NCBI RefSeq assembly: GCF_036320965.1
Contig: NC_092248.1
Coordinates: forward strand, 26,020,320 to 26,084,319
From: Panulirus ornatus
Lineage: Eukaryota; Arthropoda; Malacostraca; Decapoda; Palinuridae
Direction: 5' to 3'
DNA length: 64,000 nt
Shown here: piece after piece, positions 62,229-64,000 of the stretch
Position numbering within the stretch: position 1 is the first letter of the stretch
How the letters are laid out: each line of letters begins with the position of its first letter
Notes under the pieces: generated by a model
What the model was told of the DNA's origin: nothing
Databases searched by the model: none
The model's input: only the letters and a program-made list of their open reading frames with translations
Made by a program: the position numbers and the translations under genes

Positions 62229-62456
62229 AATACTGTTTCTCTCAGCCTGACTCACAGCACTTACTGCTTATCTTGCTTCATCAGTAGTGTTACTCCCTGC
62301 CTGACTCAGAGCACTTACTGCTTATCTTGCTTGATCAGTAATACTGTTTCTCTCTGCCTGACTCAAAACATTTACTACTTATCTTGCTTGGTCAATAATA
62401 CTGTTACTCCCTGCCTGACTCACAGCATTTACTACTGATCTTGCTTAATCATTAAT
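62229..62456. repeat. 57-bp tandem repeat, four copies
   Basis: The unit contains CTGCCTGACTCACAGCA and TTATCTTGCTTGATCAGTA; four copies fill 228 bases. Confidence 0.9.
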
Positions 62457-62565
62457 AACAACCCGCGCCGCCCACAATCATAACATCGTCAATGTTGTGA
62501 TGGCTATAGTGCCGTACTACATCCTGATGGTAGACCAGACAAGCACTGCGTGTCCTGCGTAGGGT
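62457..62565 (+). mobile_element. Leader of the Gypsy-like element, second copy
   Basis: Nearly identical to 14114-14221 (same ACAACCCGCGCCGCCCACAA start and the same change-over into minisatellite A). Confidence 0.8.
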
Positions 62566-64000
62566 GACGAATGTGGCCACACGTCCTGCCTGGGGTGACA
62601 AATGTGGCAATACGTCCTGCCTGGGGTGACAAGTGTGGCCACACATCCTGCCTGGGGTGACAATTGTGGCAACACGTCTTGCGTGGGGTGACAATTGTGG
62701 CCACACGTCCTGCCTGGGGTGACAAATGTGGCAATACGTCCTGCCTGGGGTGACAATTGTGGCCACACGTCCTACCTAGGGTGACAAATGTGGCAATACG
62801 TCCTACCTGGGGTGACAAGTGTGGCCACACGTCCTGCCTGGGGTGACAATTGTGGCCACACGTCCTACCTAGGGTGACAAATGTGGCAATACGTCCTACC
62901 TGGGGTGACAAGTGTGGCCACACGTCCTGCCTGGGGTGACAAATGTGGCCACACGTCCTACCTAGGGTGACAAATGTGGTAATACGTCCTACCTGGGGTG
63001 ACAAGTGTGGCCACACGTCCTGCCTGGGGTGACAATTGTGGCCACACGTCCTACCTAGGGTGACAAATGTGGTAATACGTCCTACCTGGGGTGACAAGTG
63101 TGGCCACACGTCCTGCCTGGGGTGACAATTGTGGCCACACGTCCTACCTGGGGTGACAAGTGTGGCCACACGTCCTGCCTGGGGTGACAAATGTGGCAAT
63201 ACGTCCTACCTGGGGTGACAATTGTGGCCACACGTCCTGCCTGGGGTGACAAATGTGGTAATACGTCCTACCTGGGGTGACAAGTGTGGCCACACGTCCT
63301 GCCTGGGGTGACAATTGTGGCCACACGTCCTGCCTGGGGTGACAAATGTGGCAACACGTCCTGCTTGGGGTGACAATTGTGGCCACACGTCCTACCTAGG
63401 GTGACAATTGTGGCCACACGTCCTGCCTGGGGTGACAATTGTGACCACATGTCCTGCCTGGGGTGACAATTGTGGCCACACGTCCTGCTTGGGGTGACAA
63501 ATGTGGCCACACGTCCTGCTTGGGGTGACAATTGTGGCCACACGTCCTGCCTGGGGTGACAAATGTGGCAACACGTCCTGCTTGGGGTGACAATTGTGGC
63601 CACACGTCCTGCTTGGGGTGACAAATGTGGCAATACGTCCTGCCTGGGGTGACAAGAGTGGCCACACGTCCTGCCTGGGGTGACAATTGTGGCCACACGT
63701 CCTGCCTGGGGTGACAATTGTGGCCACACGTCCTGCTTGGGGTAACAAATGTGGCAACACGTCCTGCTTGGGGTGACAAGAGTGGCCACACGTCCTGCCT
63801 GGGGTGACAATTGTGGCCACACGTCCTGCCTGGGGTGACAATTGTGGCCACACGTCCTACCTGGGATGACAAATGTGGCCACACGTCCTGCCTGGGGTGA
63901 CAAATGTGGCCACACGTCCTGCCTGGGGTGACAAATGTGGCAACACGTCCTGCTTGGGGTGACAAGAGTGGCCACACGTCCTGCCTGGGGTGACAATTGT
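62566..64000. repeat. Minisatellite A, 31-bp units, about 46 copies, running off the edge
   Basis: The unit is TGGCCACACGTCCTGCCTGG plus GGTGACAAATG, with CAAATG, CAATTG, CAAGTG and CAAGAG variants. All frames are open across three units (31-residue period), which explains the long minus-strand ORFs. Confidence 0.95.

Noticed and set aside
62452..64000. Long minus-strand ORFs with RTCGH-type motifs resembling zinc fingers
   Set aside because: They are the translation of a 31-bp minisatellite that is open in all frames; Cys/His spacing follows the repeat, not a zinc-finger pattern.

Overview
The window is eukaryotic nuclear DNA. There are no operons, host exons are short and separated by very long introns, and most bases are TA microsatellites, minisatellites and retrotransposon debris. 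The repeat style (long TA tracts, RTE-like non-LTR copies, Penelope-like and Gypsy-like fragments) fits an invertebrate, most likely a decapod crustacean. The species assignment is inference; I could not search a database.

The one host gene I can support lies on the minus strand and spans most of the window. Four exons (59047-59249, 30631-30819, 18493-18687, 13022-13204) have consensus splice sites and compatible phases. Together they encode the alpha/beta-hydrolase part of an acyl-CoA thioesterase of the ACOT/BAAT family. The nucleophilic Ser, the Asp and the His of the triad fall on three different exons. The introns are about 28.2, 11.9 and 5.3 kb and hold nearly everything else. The N-terminal exon(s) must lie beyond the right edge.

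Layout: 1-13.0 kb is the 3' flank of the gene, with RTE pieces, an 89-copy 39-bp minisatellite and 30-bp minisatellites; the last of these abuts the final exon and supplies its stop codon. 13.2-18.5 kb (last intron) holds a decayed Gypsy-type pol with three different minisatellites. 18.7-30.6 kb holds RTE copies and two Penelope-like fragments, one with an RTE nested in it. 30.8-59.0 kb holds many RTE copies separated by TA tracts, a 4.9-kb 34-bp array, a Gypsy integrase and a fold-back. 59.2-64 kb holds RTE pieces, a 57-bp repeat and a 31-bp array that continues past the edge.

The dominant element is an RTE-clade retrotransposon of about 3.3 kb: AP endonuclease, reverse transcriptase, and a 3' UTR ending in an A/TA tail. 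No copy is an intact ORF. The strongest observations are: (1) clustered, strand-biased A-to-G changes in two RTE copies, resembling ADAR editing of the element RNA before reverse transcription; (2) a 34-bp tandem repeat that multiplies a splice donor of the thioesterase gene; (3) a 39-bp minisatellite that appears to have arisen in place from the RT domain of an RTE copy; (4) minisatellites travelling inside Gypsy-like elements; (5) RTE copies bounded on both sides by TA tracts; (6) a 5'-inverted RTE copy explained by twin priming.
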